64,000 nt of DNA. It comes from Pezicula radicicola. Lineage: Eukaryota > Ascomycota > Leotiomycetes > Helotiales > Dermateaceae. Positions 35,415 through 45,997 of the stretch are shown one piece after another. The stretch spans positions 435,891 through 499,890 of the forward strand of contig PDUO01000003.1 of NCBI GenBank assembly GCA_003008705.1. The letters run 5' to 3'. Under the pieces are notes generated by a model. It searched no databases, was not told where the DNA came from, and worked only from the letters and a program-made list of their open reading frames with translations. A program made the translations under genes and the position numbers. The stretch's first letter is position 1; each line of letters opens with the position of its first letter.

Positions 35415-37356
35415 TTAACCAACTCGGAATCCAGGCGGTGATTCATCTCCTCTTCGTTCGTAGGCTTTCTCGACTGCTAAATCGCCGCGCGACTGAGGTT
35501 TGCGTTCTTGTTCTTGAGGAAGTAGAAGTACCCGAAGCTGGTTGATATAATCTGGTGGAAGAAGGAATGAATCTAAGGTCTCGTTGCTGGATTTTGTATT
35601 ATTTATTACTATTTGTTCTTCGAGAGAACTGTCCAGCTGGGTGATGTGGTCTTGAATGTTTGAGGCTAGTTGGGCAGCTGAGACGATGCCTTCACTGAGC
35701 TTTTCGAGAAATTCTACTAAGGATACCCTGTTCTTGTCAGCGGGATGCTGTATCAGTATGTATTGGTGGAACTTACATAAATCCACGCAACTTAAGGAAT
35801 TCTGCGAGAGAAAAACGTACATCACTTGTTGTATTGAGGAGATGGATGAGAATGGAAAGTTCTTGAAACTATTTATGATCAGCCAAATTATGAGACTTTC
35901 AGAAGGGCTCTGGAAGGATATGTACCACAGATGTGCCCATTGGTTTGAGGTAGTCGATAGAGAATGCAGAGATGCTCTTTAAAACCCCGTGGGTGGCCTC
36001 TATAATCTCATGGACCGGAGGATTATCTGCCGTAAAGAATAATGATTTTACCAGCTTAAATAGAGTCAGCATTTTAAGCTTCTTCTTGGCGGCGAGTAAT
36101 CTCTGAAATAATTACTCACAGTGTGTTTCCAAGCTATATTTACTGCTTGAAAGTTGTATTTGATCTCATTACAACAGTCCAGATCTAATTTTACTCTTTG
36201 GAAACAAGGTGGTAGCATTTCTATATTTTCTTTTCCCTTTAACAAGTGAGCAGCAACATCAAGAGTGGAAGTTGCCACCACCTGCGAAGTAAGGATAGAA
36301 GACTTCTTGACATTATATTGCACCCAAGCTTGCTCCAAGAGTTGATACAGATCAGTGGTGAAATTCCAGCCTATTAACCAATGATCATCATCACCAGGAT
36401 CTCCCGGACCTTCAGCGTTCTTTGTTGTAGGGTAAGCAATCATCCACTGAGATGCAGAACTTCGAATCATATGATTCATCACACATGCACTATGTACCTC
36501 TAGCCGATACATAGACCACATAACACACCTCCAAGTATTTCTTTCCGTTTCATCGATGCCGCTAGGCCATCGAGATTCATCATGCAAACCGTTATGAGCA
36601 ACTAATGCTTGAAAAAGGCCCAGATACCGATGCAGCAGACTTCTTCGCCCTATTTGAAGAGCACAGATTGCTATTAATCCAAACGTTCTTGCATATTCCA
36701 TTTCTGTGCAGTCTCCAAAGTCAGGCGGTATTGTCTGGATAGCTTCGGACAAGAATCGCTCGCACGACTCTATTTCTGGTTGCTCTAGAAGACGTAAAAC
36801 AGGTGTGAACAAGGCACCTTTTTCAAGATGGCAAGCGCTCAACGCTAACATAGCCATGAGAGTTGCATATGAGGCACGATCATGCGGATAACTCGGATCG
36901 CTCCACTGACTCCTGAAAGTTTCCTCATTGAAGAGAGGAAAGCTAATATACTCAGTCCAGAACAAAGAAATAAAAGCTCACGATATCTTACATAGGAAAC
37001 ACAGTGTCAAAATACACATCAACGAGTACAGCTAACCGAAACCTTTCACCAAGTTTCTGTTGTTGAATTCTTCGTGCCCAATTCTCGGGTGGTTTGCCTC
37101 GTGATACCGCTGTTACTGGGATATTGTGGTCGTTAAATATTACTGTTGTGACTTCTGTAGCATCATTCGAGTTTGGTTTCTTGCCTCTTTTCGCAAGTCG
37201 TCGGGTTTGTGTGCATTCTGTTCGGTACTCCGTGCAAGTTAGACATGAGTTGCTTGGTGGGTCTGAGGGTCTGCATTTTAGACCTCGTCGGTGGCAGAAA
37301 TCGCAAGCTCTTGTTACTCGGCGACGCTTTGGTCTTGGTTGAGTGGAGTCTCCCAT
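35415..37356 (-). CDS. Zn2Cys6 fungal transcription factor
   Basis: Five exons (36992-37356, 36120-36942, 35929-36054, 35777-35868, 35415-35727) join in frame to 572 aa. A GAL4-type binuclear zinc cluster sits at residues 18-48: Cys18, 21, 28, 38, 41 and 48 (C-x2-C-x6-C-x9-C-x2-C-x6-C), preceded by the basic RPKRRRVTR. The middle region starts after FDTVFPIFPLF, the usual beginning of the fungal-specific transcription-factor domain, and runs through LSACHLEKGALF and TWRCVMWSMYRLE to about residue 400. The C-terminus is helical. The regulated pathway cannot be told; the neighbours are not an obvious biosynthetic cluster. The first intron (AT^GTAAGA ... ATTAG) is chosen because it makes the conserved FPIFPLF. 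Confidence 0.88.
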
Positions 37357-37729
37357 TTCTATTGAAGATATGTTATGGGGGGGTTGTTTGGGGGATGCTT
37401 GTGTTTGTAGCGATGTCAGCAAGGACGATGGGTAGAGTCTTAATGTCACGTGGGAAGCTTACTCTTAGTCCTCTTTCCCATGAACAGCTGTCCTCGAGTA
37501 TTATTTAAAGCAAGCTCATGTCAGAATTAACTATTAAATCTTTGAGTTCTCGAGTCGTTGAGGAAGTATCAAATCATCAAAAGAACCAAGACACGTGATT
37601 ATATCCCCTTTTGTGACGAATCTCTCTTCACGTAAAGAATCCTCCGCTGTGATTATATACTGCTGTTAAATTATGTATCAGTAATGAAGCGTCTTGTGTT
37701 ACTACAAGTCACACTCTAATTTCTTCACA
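37357..37729. other. Intergenic 373 bp
   Basis: Promoter region of the Zn2Cys6 gene and 3' flank of the next gene. A TATA-like GATTATATACTG lies near 37650. No gene. Confidence 0.45.
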
Positions 37730-38716
37730 TCAACGCGCCGGTAACTCCTGACTCCCTATACCCATCTCATGAACCTGATGTATATTCCCCAGCTCAGATG
37801 TCTGTCCCTGCTGCTGCAGAGGGGTTTCCGCACTATTCTTCGGTAACTCATGGACCTGCCTATGCCCTCCATCCGCCACATGTTTGTTTCCTGAATTCCA
37901 AGCACTACCTGCTTGTAGATTCTTCTCCTCAATAATTCTCTTCTTCCTCCATGTCAGAAGAATTGCTGCCATTCCAGCTAATATCAATACACCAAAAGAA
38001 ATTCCGACTCCCAACCCAGCTTTTGCGCCCGTTGTTAGGCCATTATTTGTTGATGAGGATGAACTTAAGGCTCCGGTTGTGGTTGTGGTTGTGGTTGTGG
38101 AGGCAGAGGCAGAGACAGAGGTAACACTAGGTGTAGCTGTCGACGTTGTCGACATAGATGTAAATGTCGAACTAAGTCCAATAGTTGCCGGTGCTGGTGA
38201 TCGCTCTGTAGGGAGTATTGTAATAAAATTGCTATTTGCTCCGAATCCAGTTGAGACATTCGGTCTTAGATCGAAGAAACAAGGCGAAGTTGTCCAATTT
38301 AAGAGGATGAGCGCATATGCATTGTAAGGATCTACATTTTGAAAGCCCTCTGTTGTGCGATTTGAATTAGCTCGGGTTTTCAATACTTTCTTTCATTTGA
38401 CTAAATTGCGATATAGAAAAATATATACATTGGTGCAAAGAAGCAGAGAGGGCTTCAAACTAGAACCCTGAGTTTCAAGAGAAACACGCTTACCTTCAAC
38501 AATATTCGGGGTGCTACCACATTCTATGTACAAGAGTGGGAGGGCGAAGGGTGATTCGTAGGTGACATTTATTGTATCGAGATAATTTAACGTTTGGCCA
38601 TTAGTCGGGAATATAAATGTAACCCCATTTGCGCCGGCCATGACGAAGCTGTTGTAGTTGAGGAGCGAGAGAACCACGAGGGAGAAAATCAGAACGGGGT
38701 ATGAGCAGATGGCCAT
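37730..38716 (-). CDS. Secreted/plasma-membrane single-pass Ser/Thr-rich protein
   Basis: Two exons, 38494-38716 and 37730-38385, give 292 aa. A signal peptide (residues about 5-27, PVLIFSLVVLSLLNYNSFVMA) precedes a small lumenal/extracellular domain with NVTYESPFALPLLYIECG and paired Cys. A Ser/Thr-rich stalk includes a run of eight Thr encoded by a GGT-TGT-type microsatellite (38070-38100). One membrane helix (AGLGVGISFGVLILAGMAAI) follows, then a basic stop-transfer (RKKR) and a cytoplasmic tail ending in HEMGIGSQELPAR. This layout is common to fungal wall-sensor-like (Mid2/Wsc-type) and other uncharacterised surface proteins; no WSC domain is seen. Confidence 0.8.
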
Positions 38717-41700
38717 TTGTGGAGAGTTGTAGTGTATGAAAGTACTCAATACTTGACTCGGTCTTTTTGTCTCGAGGAACACCCACTAAAAAGGGCAAAT
38801 ACAAACCCCAGAGAAGAAATCGAATACCGCGCTCAACTAAGCAAGCAAAATCGCGACAAAATAAAAGCGAAAACTTTGAGAAGGTGGGATGCAGAGGAGT
38901 GGATATATGTTATTTCCAGGTTACTTTCGTACTTCGGCCCCCAAAAAGCTGTGCCACAGATCTGCAGAAACGTTTGAACTGCCTTATCTGCAGCTTGCAT
39001 CGCTGAATTCTATCCAGCACTCAATTTCCACACTTTCGTTAAAATCCCTACTCTCCCCAGGTGATCTTATGCCTCAGATAGTTAGGCAAACTTCAAACTC
39101 ACCAATCATGTCTTCAGATCAACACAGCCGTTACAGGGGGCTGTTCAGCCTTGCAACCTGAAGCATGTTTAAAATTGGGTTCGTGCGGTTGTATCCGCCT
39201 TTTGGTTGGATGAGCCCACTCCGTTGAAGCGTTCTGATTGGGTCTGTCGTACCGAGTGGTCCAATGGTGGGGGATGATAGAAGATCCGGCAGATCTTGGA
39301 CTTTATAAGATACCAAAGTGCCCTTGGGTCCAGTGAGTAATTTAATGTTGGCTATAAGTCATTTACAAGTCATAAGTGGCCTATGTGGCATTCTTAGAAA
39401 GGCTCCTTGTTTCGAGAGTGCCGGTTACTTCTGCTTGTTGCCTTGTTCGAATGTTTTGAGAACAAGCGCTAACTCCAAGCAGTATGTAAGTTAGGAAATG
39501 CAACTTTCTGCAGAGCCATAATACAAGGACAGATAACTGAGAAGAAAGCATATTGCTGTAAAAGAAAAGGTGCGCTAACTGAAAACTAGGAAAATAGTAG
39601 TGCTATCCAAATCAACTGAGAAACGGATGATGACTTGACTGAAATGCCAACAAAGGCTACTATCCTTTTGTCCGTCTCCTGCCACAAGCTTAGACCAATA
39701 GGACGTGCACTAAGCGAGGCTCGCCTCTCTAATCCTAAAACCTTCTATAACGTAGAATTGCCTTGTAATCACACATAAAGTGGCTCTACTGGCTCGAGCT
39801 CGAAGATCACCTGCTCGCTTGGTTAAGGGGTTACCGAATCCCTGAGCAAAGTGGGTGACGGACAAAGTGATACAGTAACCGACAATTAGTTTTGGCCAAA
39901 ACTATGTTTTACTGCAAAAACTCACTAAACTACTTTAAGATATCTCCTAATATAATACTTCTATACAAAAAGTCTTTATATAGGAATTACTTATTTAAAG
40001 TTAAAATTTAATTTCTATAATTACGATTTTAATTATTTTTTACTCTTATATTAATATTTTATCTTAAATATCGACTAATTCACCTTTTACAATTTCTATA
40101 TATAAAATTAGTAAAAAAAGCTACTTTTCTACAATCTATTAAAGTAAAGGTATATATTAATACAATAATATAAACTATAGAAAATCTATAGAAGAGGAAT
40201 TTATATTTTTATAAATCTCTGTATATTTCTTAATTTTCTAAAGGATTAATTATAAGTATATCGAGTTATTTAAAAATGGAAACCTAGTAAAATCATGATT
40301 TTTGGTGTAAATCTCGCTTCTTGCCAAAACTAATTGTCTAGTACTGTAGTGCAATATAGGTACCTTTTTGTGCGAGGAGCATCTACACTCTCAGTCATTG
40401 CCTCCTGTTACACAAAATCAGCTATTTTGGTACATATACTATCTAGTATCCTTCGCAAGGTGAATTCAATTGAAGACTATGATGCAACAAGGGAGCGTCT
40501 CTCTGTGTGGAAACTTCAACAGTTTTCATACTGTGTAGAGCATTATAAAGACATGAACAACAAGAAAGAAGTCCAAACAGTCTCTGTACCTGCCAGCATG
40601 GAGAAAAGTATAAAACAGAGACACAAGAGATTTTAGATTAAAGCTAGTTGAAGATAGAGCACATACTCTGCGATAGTAAGTTCGAAACGAAAAAGCACTT
40701 CTAAGCTTTGGGCTTCCAGAGACAAAGCATCTACATCATCTCTACAAGCACTGTGTCAGTGCTGCCAATTTGTCAAAGAGTATAATATACTTGATGTACG
40801 GGGAGGTAGGGGCCGACAGAGTTGAGGGGCTTCGATAGTAATTTTGTAGTAAATCCAGATCTTGGAACTAGGGAACCAGGCTTAAGTACGCAGTTAGGTA
40901 CTTAAGGCACGGGTGAATAAGGAGCGTGGCACAATGAAACTCATATCTCCCCCTACTTTAGCCGAGACATGGTACGCAAAGACAAAAAAGAAGAATCCAG
41001 GCGAGAAAAAGAAGAAAACGAAGCATTAAAAGAAAAATCAAGCTCCATATACAACGATCATCTGTCAAATACCACTCTTTACTAATACCGCATTTAGCTA
41101 AGCGAGGTACAGTACTTGCAGAACTTGAGCATTCCGTTGGAGCTGCGGCCATTGCAAGACGATTGATTCTTCCAGAGGCTTTGGTTAACTGGTTGAAATA
41201 GGTGTAAAAGCTATCAGGGATTTCTGCAGTGAATTAAGGACGATGAATTGGTCTCAGCCTTTTGTTGACGATGGAGTTTTAGTGTTATTAGAAAAGTAGC
41301 AGGCTTAAGTCAACTAGAAAAGAAAGTCGGTAGCATAACAGGTGACGCTGCAAAATGACCAACAATACTTTTCACCTGCAAAACAGCACCAGGATAAAGC
41401 GGGAACCAAGAGTATTCCCTGAACCTATGGAGTATTTAATAATGATAGTTGGCTAAGTATCTTTATGAAAGCATCCACAGTTGGTCGGGTTCGGTGCACT
41501 TTGTAGTTTTTCCCGCTATTTTATTAGGAGCTTTTACAAGCACAGGAGTGCTAAATATCTGGTTCAACGGGTCGTGGACCTCTGACGACTCTATATGATG
41601 CGGCAAATGATGAAGATGAAGTATAGAGTCTATGGTAGAGCCAATGTACTTTTATGTACAGTTGACGCTCTCCATTTTCATTAAAGAGATGGAATGTTTG

Positions 41701-42560
41701 CACAGTATAGTCAATGTAACTGTATATACGGCGGGACTTTCTGGTAAATTCAATATCGTAGATAGCGAAGAGTGTTAGGAAGACCAAACAAATAGTAGGG
41801 AAAGGGATCCTGAGAGCTTCTTACATACTAGATCACTTTCGTTATTGTCCAGTTTTATCATTGCCTAACCTTTCTATGTCAATCCTATCTTATTATTGAA
41901 AAGAGACGTAAATATCGAAAGTTATTTCTTTAAAAAAAAATAGCAAGATTTCAAAATATCCAATATTGGTTAAGCTATGAAAATTCGAGGCAGTAGATTG
42001 AGTCTCCTTGTCAAAAGACTATACATATATCTCCCCACAATATAGAAATCGTATCTTGGCAGATTTTGAGGACTTTGGGCCGGCAATTATCAAGATATGG
42101 ATGGGGCTGAGACCGTGAAAGGATATCACTGACTTAAGGGAGATGGTTCAAGGAATTCCTGGATTTTAGCGAGGTCTAAGGACATGCATTTCCAAGTATA
42201 TTTTTCAATATTTTCAGAACAACTTTACTGCTAACAACTCCCTACGATGACTCCGCTTACTATCTACTTTCACATAAGTACAGTTGTCACATGACCAGGC
42301 TATGGCTAGCGTATTAGAGCCTGTATTTAGCCGCTGCTCGCACTCCAATCTTCTCGTAGACATTGACCTGATTGTTACTCAACCAGTTCTGTTCTCTTTC
42401 AATATTGATAAAAATTCCCTGAACTTTTCAACCTCAACATCACCACCAGCACACGCTTCCGGCAAACCCATACGACATTGTCTATGAAGCTGTCTTGATT
42501 GCTATCGAGAACGGGACAGACGGAACCGTTGTAGGCCCCGAAAGCTACTACATTCTTACC
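38717..42560. other. 3.8-kb gene-poor region with TIR element
   Basis: No supported gene. It holds the AT-rich inverted-repeat element at 39871-40348. ORFs at 40334-40636 and 41551-41787 have no motifs. Two TAAGCGAG octamers lie at 39710 and 41099. Confidence 0.5.
39871..40348. mobile_element. Non-autonomous TIR element (MITE), Tc1/mariner-like
   Basis: The left end, read inward, is TACAGTAACC then GACAATTAGTTTTGGC; the reverse complement of the right end is TACAGTACTA then GACAATTAGTTTTGGC. That is 23 of 26 matching bases. Both ends start with TA, fitting the TA target duplication of Tc1/mariner/Fot1-type elements. The roughly 430-bp interior is extremely A+T-rich with no coding capacity, as expected of a MITE or of a deletion derivative altered by repeat-induced point mutation. 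Confidence 0.85.
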
Positions 42561-43526
42561 ATGTCATCTTTGACTTGGGACATTCATACAGCCAGTGAGG
42601 AATGGCTAATTAAATTCATCCAACAAGCGGAGAAAGAAAATGGTCTCCTTGGCGGCTACAAAGAAGGCGATAGAGTGGTCAAGCTCTCAAACGACATAGC
42701 GGTCAAATTTGGACATGGTGTAACAGCTTCTGAGGCAAGAACGCAAGAATTCGCACGTCAAAATGTAAATCCAAGCGTCGTACATGTTCCTCAGGTCTAT
42801 CGCTTTTTCCAAAAGGACGATCCTTCGTGGCATTGCCCAAAAGGGTATCTATTTATGGAATGTGTGCTTGGTCAGCAACTACAAGAACTTGATCTTGATA
42901 TAAACAACGACATTGTTTCTCGGATAGCCCAAATTATTGCGCATCTTGGACAAGTCCAGGACAAACAAGTACCAGGGCCTATTGGAGGGGGCCAGCCACA
43001 GGGCTATCTTTGGGGCGATGACGGTGCAAGGACGACTTTCAATTCAGTCGAAGATTTAGAAGCTTGGCTTAACAAATGTCTCGCAGTTCGGGAAAAGTCA
43101 ATAAATCTAAGTTCATACCCTCTTGTTCTATGCCACATGGATTTATGTCGTCGGAATATGATCCTCGAGAATAACAACATGATCTGTCTACTCGATTGGG
43201 GCTTCGCTGGCCTTTACCCACGCTTTTTCGAAGTTGCAAGCCTATCTTACTTGAATCCATACGACGAGCCTTATGAGAAGCCTCTAGTGCAAGCTGCTAC
43301 CACGTTGTTAGGGTTGACAGAGGAGGAGAAACGCGCAATTGGCCTTTTGCAGATTGCTCGTGCTGCCAACCTGCGATACATGTTGTAAGCGAGCCAATTC
43401 GTCGTTGACATTTTTAAAAATGCTCTAGAAACTAACTGTTTGAACAGCGATACTGATTTGAGCCAATATGCTTTACCCGACGATTTTGCATCTTTACCTC
43501 CTCCACCACCATTGCCAAGCGAATGA
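42561..43526 (+). CDS. Phosphotransferase (APH/kinase-fold) family protein
   Basis: Two exons, 42561-43384 and 43448-43526 (intron GTAAGC...TTGAACAG), give 300 aa. An aminoglycoside-phosphotransferase-like kinase fold is shown by the nucleotide-lobe Lys in IAVKFG (about residue 49), the catalytic loop CHMDLCRRN (His192, Asp194, Asn199) and the metal-binding DWG (Asp212). The following FAGLYPRFFEVASL is the usual fungal variant. It ends in a polyproline tail PPPPPLPSE. This class is greatly expanded in fungi and most members have unknown substrates; drug resistance should not be assumed. The start ATG at 42561 matches typical N-termini, although the frame is open upstream. Confidence 0.88.
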
Positions 43527-45565
43527 ACATTGAACTCGTTTATCATTCTCAGTTGCAGTCTGTCAAAAGCAAGCCGTTCCCAGACAATATTTTGGCTAAT
43601 CCATTCTGAATGGAGATGGTATCTCGGAAGAACTGCAAGGCCTTTTTATTGCGACGCTCCAAAACTGTTTGCGACACTTTTAAGAAATTTGGGAGTTTCT
43701 ACATTTAGCGCAATAGAATCACAGAAATGGCTCCATAACGAGCTTGCAAAATGCAATTTCGTCCATAGAATTCTATCACTATGACCAAACACCACTTGGC
43801 CCATTACTCCAAGCTCAACATGGATACGCGAGAGCAGTAGTGAGATAGCGGTTAAACCATAGAGTTGCTAAGGCATTCCTAAGTCGACGGCTAAAAAAAA
43901 AGAGAAAAAAAGGAAAGCAAGAGTCAAGGTATACAACCTGCCGACCTAAGTAAGATCTGAGGAGAAAGGAAAGTTGTAAATGTTTAAGGTAGGTGTAGTG
44001 AATTTGGCTCGTTTCTGGCAACCAAGCGCTAGCTAAGCGAGCGCCCACACGCCCCCTATTCCTGCTCTTGGAAAGGAAACACCCCCATCCCCCCCAAAAA
44101 CTTCCATGTGTGACGCATAGAACAAGGCAATTTGTAAGACCTTCCAACTTCCTAGAGGAACTAGTCTGTCCAACAGAAACCCAACTCCCTAGATTAGTGA
44201 CGAACTGGTTGGCTAGACTGAACACATTCTAGAGAGCAGTTGCCATCTGAGCGACATCACGTACACCCGAGTGGAAGGGTTGGAGGTGTTAACTGACACT
44301 AGGGCACAGAATACCATTAGATCTTGAAACTTGTTCGAGGGGCCCAAGTTTAGCTTGAGCCAGGACCACCGCCCATAACTTCAAAATCGCTAAAACTATT
44401 TTATGTACCGTACCTAGGTAGGTAAGGCAGTCATAAAAAAGGCCACACTACTCAGCCTAAATTAACAAACAGTAACAAAACCAACGTTTGACCGTTCCAT
44501 ATAATATAGCAATTGGAGTCGTCATCCCCTGTATTTTAGTAAATATAACCTATAGCTCGAATCTCTTTTATATAAGTTAGATCCTTAAGTCCCTCATTTA
44601 TTAATCTGTATAACATTATACAATTTGTTTATATTGACAGAATTTGTTCACCTGTGCTTTAGGCCCAAATTTTGCCTTGTAGGTAAGACATTAGTATCTC
44701 CTGTAGCTCTATATAGATCAAGACATGGTCCGATTAGATCATCGCCTTTAGAAGGACTATTGAATTGCCTATAACTATTTTAGGTCTCTACGACCTAAGG
44801 ACGGGGCCTTTTGCTAATCGTTCTATTATTCGTACCAACAATACAAATTACACTCGGCTCTGTAGACTGGCACTTTTGATTTCTTTATGCTGTTTTTATT
44901 CACAAGGCTGTGTCTTTTTACATTCACTGTTTTTTTTGTACTTTGTCGTAGAACCTGTTTTGCGGCGCTAAGCGAGTACCTCTAGGCCGCCAAACTGGAT
45001 ATAAATACGCAGTCATGCAAATTGATAAGCAGCTACATAGCCTTACCTACACTATATGTCACAGGATTTAAATCAATCTTGATACTATCCTTTAAACATA
45101 TATACATTCACAGGATGCCGCCGTATTCGAATTTTAGCTCCATGGTTTCAAAAAGTTACCAAAAACCCCAACTATGCTCTAGAAGCGCCTTGTTTATTTC
45201 CATCGCGAAACAACATATTCCTCCAAGGCGGATTGAGTGAACGAGTGTCTTTGCATTGACCTCAACCACTAATAGTTCACCATCACATGGTCGCTATTAA
45301 ACGCGTTGAATAGTTTTGGGGAGTAACATCAAGTGTAGGCAAAAAAGGCGTGTATTCTGTACAGATCAAAAGCTCCTGAGGAAGAGGAGACGGTCACATG
45401 ATTCCCCTATGCACTTCAAATTCCAGCAAAATGCGAGTCAAACTTTCTTTGGTAATCCTCTAAACTTTTCTCAGGATATTTACAAAGGTGACAAGTTTCC
45501 TAGCTAACGCGCCGTTGACCTAAACAACATTGAATACAAAGAAATCAGAAGCTATCATCAGTGAC
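43527..45565. other. Gene-poor, partly AT-rich DNA
   Basis: No supported gene. From about 44400 to 44960 the sequence is AT-rich and looks like a decayed repeat, but I cannot define ends or coding remnants. TAAGCGAG octamers occur at 44034 and 44969. Confidence 0.45.
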
Positions 45566-45997
45566 TTATACCCGACCATTCTTAGCTTGACCCCGAGAAA
45601 AACTTGGACCACCTAACAGATCCTTCTCAGTCTCATTATTGCGGATCAGCCTAACTTGTTTACTGCCAGACAGGATCTCTACGGCGGGGCAGTCATATTC
45701 TTGATGTTTGCCTTGGCCACACTTAAAGTATGCTGTTCCTCGGGTCTTAAAACCTGTCGGCAGAGACAATACCTTATCAAAAATGGCCTTGTCAGTTACT
45801 TGAAGGTAGTGACCTAAGACCACTGCTGCAAGTTTGGCCTGCTCTTTGTTAAGACCAGAGATAACCTTCTTGCCCTCAAGAAGCCAAGAGGTCCAGATCT
45901 TAAACACCTTCCAACCTCTCAGGAAATCTGTATTTCCAGGGGCCAGTACCTGCGTTCGAAGGGCAAGCTTTGCGATGACGAGACATCTTGATGGATG
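45566..45997 (-). pseudogene. Fragment of the zinc-knuckle family, no start codon
   Basis: An open frame of about 143 codons from 45997 to a stop at 45566 has no in-frame ATG at its start and begins after a stop. It aligns with the end of the decayed gene at 16172-19088: GWKVFKIWTSWLLEGKK versus YTWIKGLK, LAAVVLGHYLQVTD versus LVAVVLNIYLQLTE, VLSLPTG versus LWSLPNT, and QVRLIRN versus QVRFIRD. The zinc knuckle is degenerate: YFKCGQGKHQEYDC has Tyr in place of the first Cys, while the second Cys, His and last Cys keep the x4-H-x4 spacing. An overlapping frame starting MSRHRKACPSN does not continue into it. Best read as a truncated, non-functional copy about 27 kb from its relatives. Confidence 0.65.

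Noticed and set aside
38065..38327. Val-rich plus ORF and Leu/Pro/Gln-rich minus ORF
   Set aside because: Other frames of the poly-Thr microsatellite in the membrane-protein gene.
43815..44225. 136-codon minus ORF
   Set aside because: Low-complexity and without recognisable features; sits in repeat-like DNA with a TAAGCGAG octamer.
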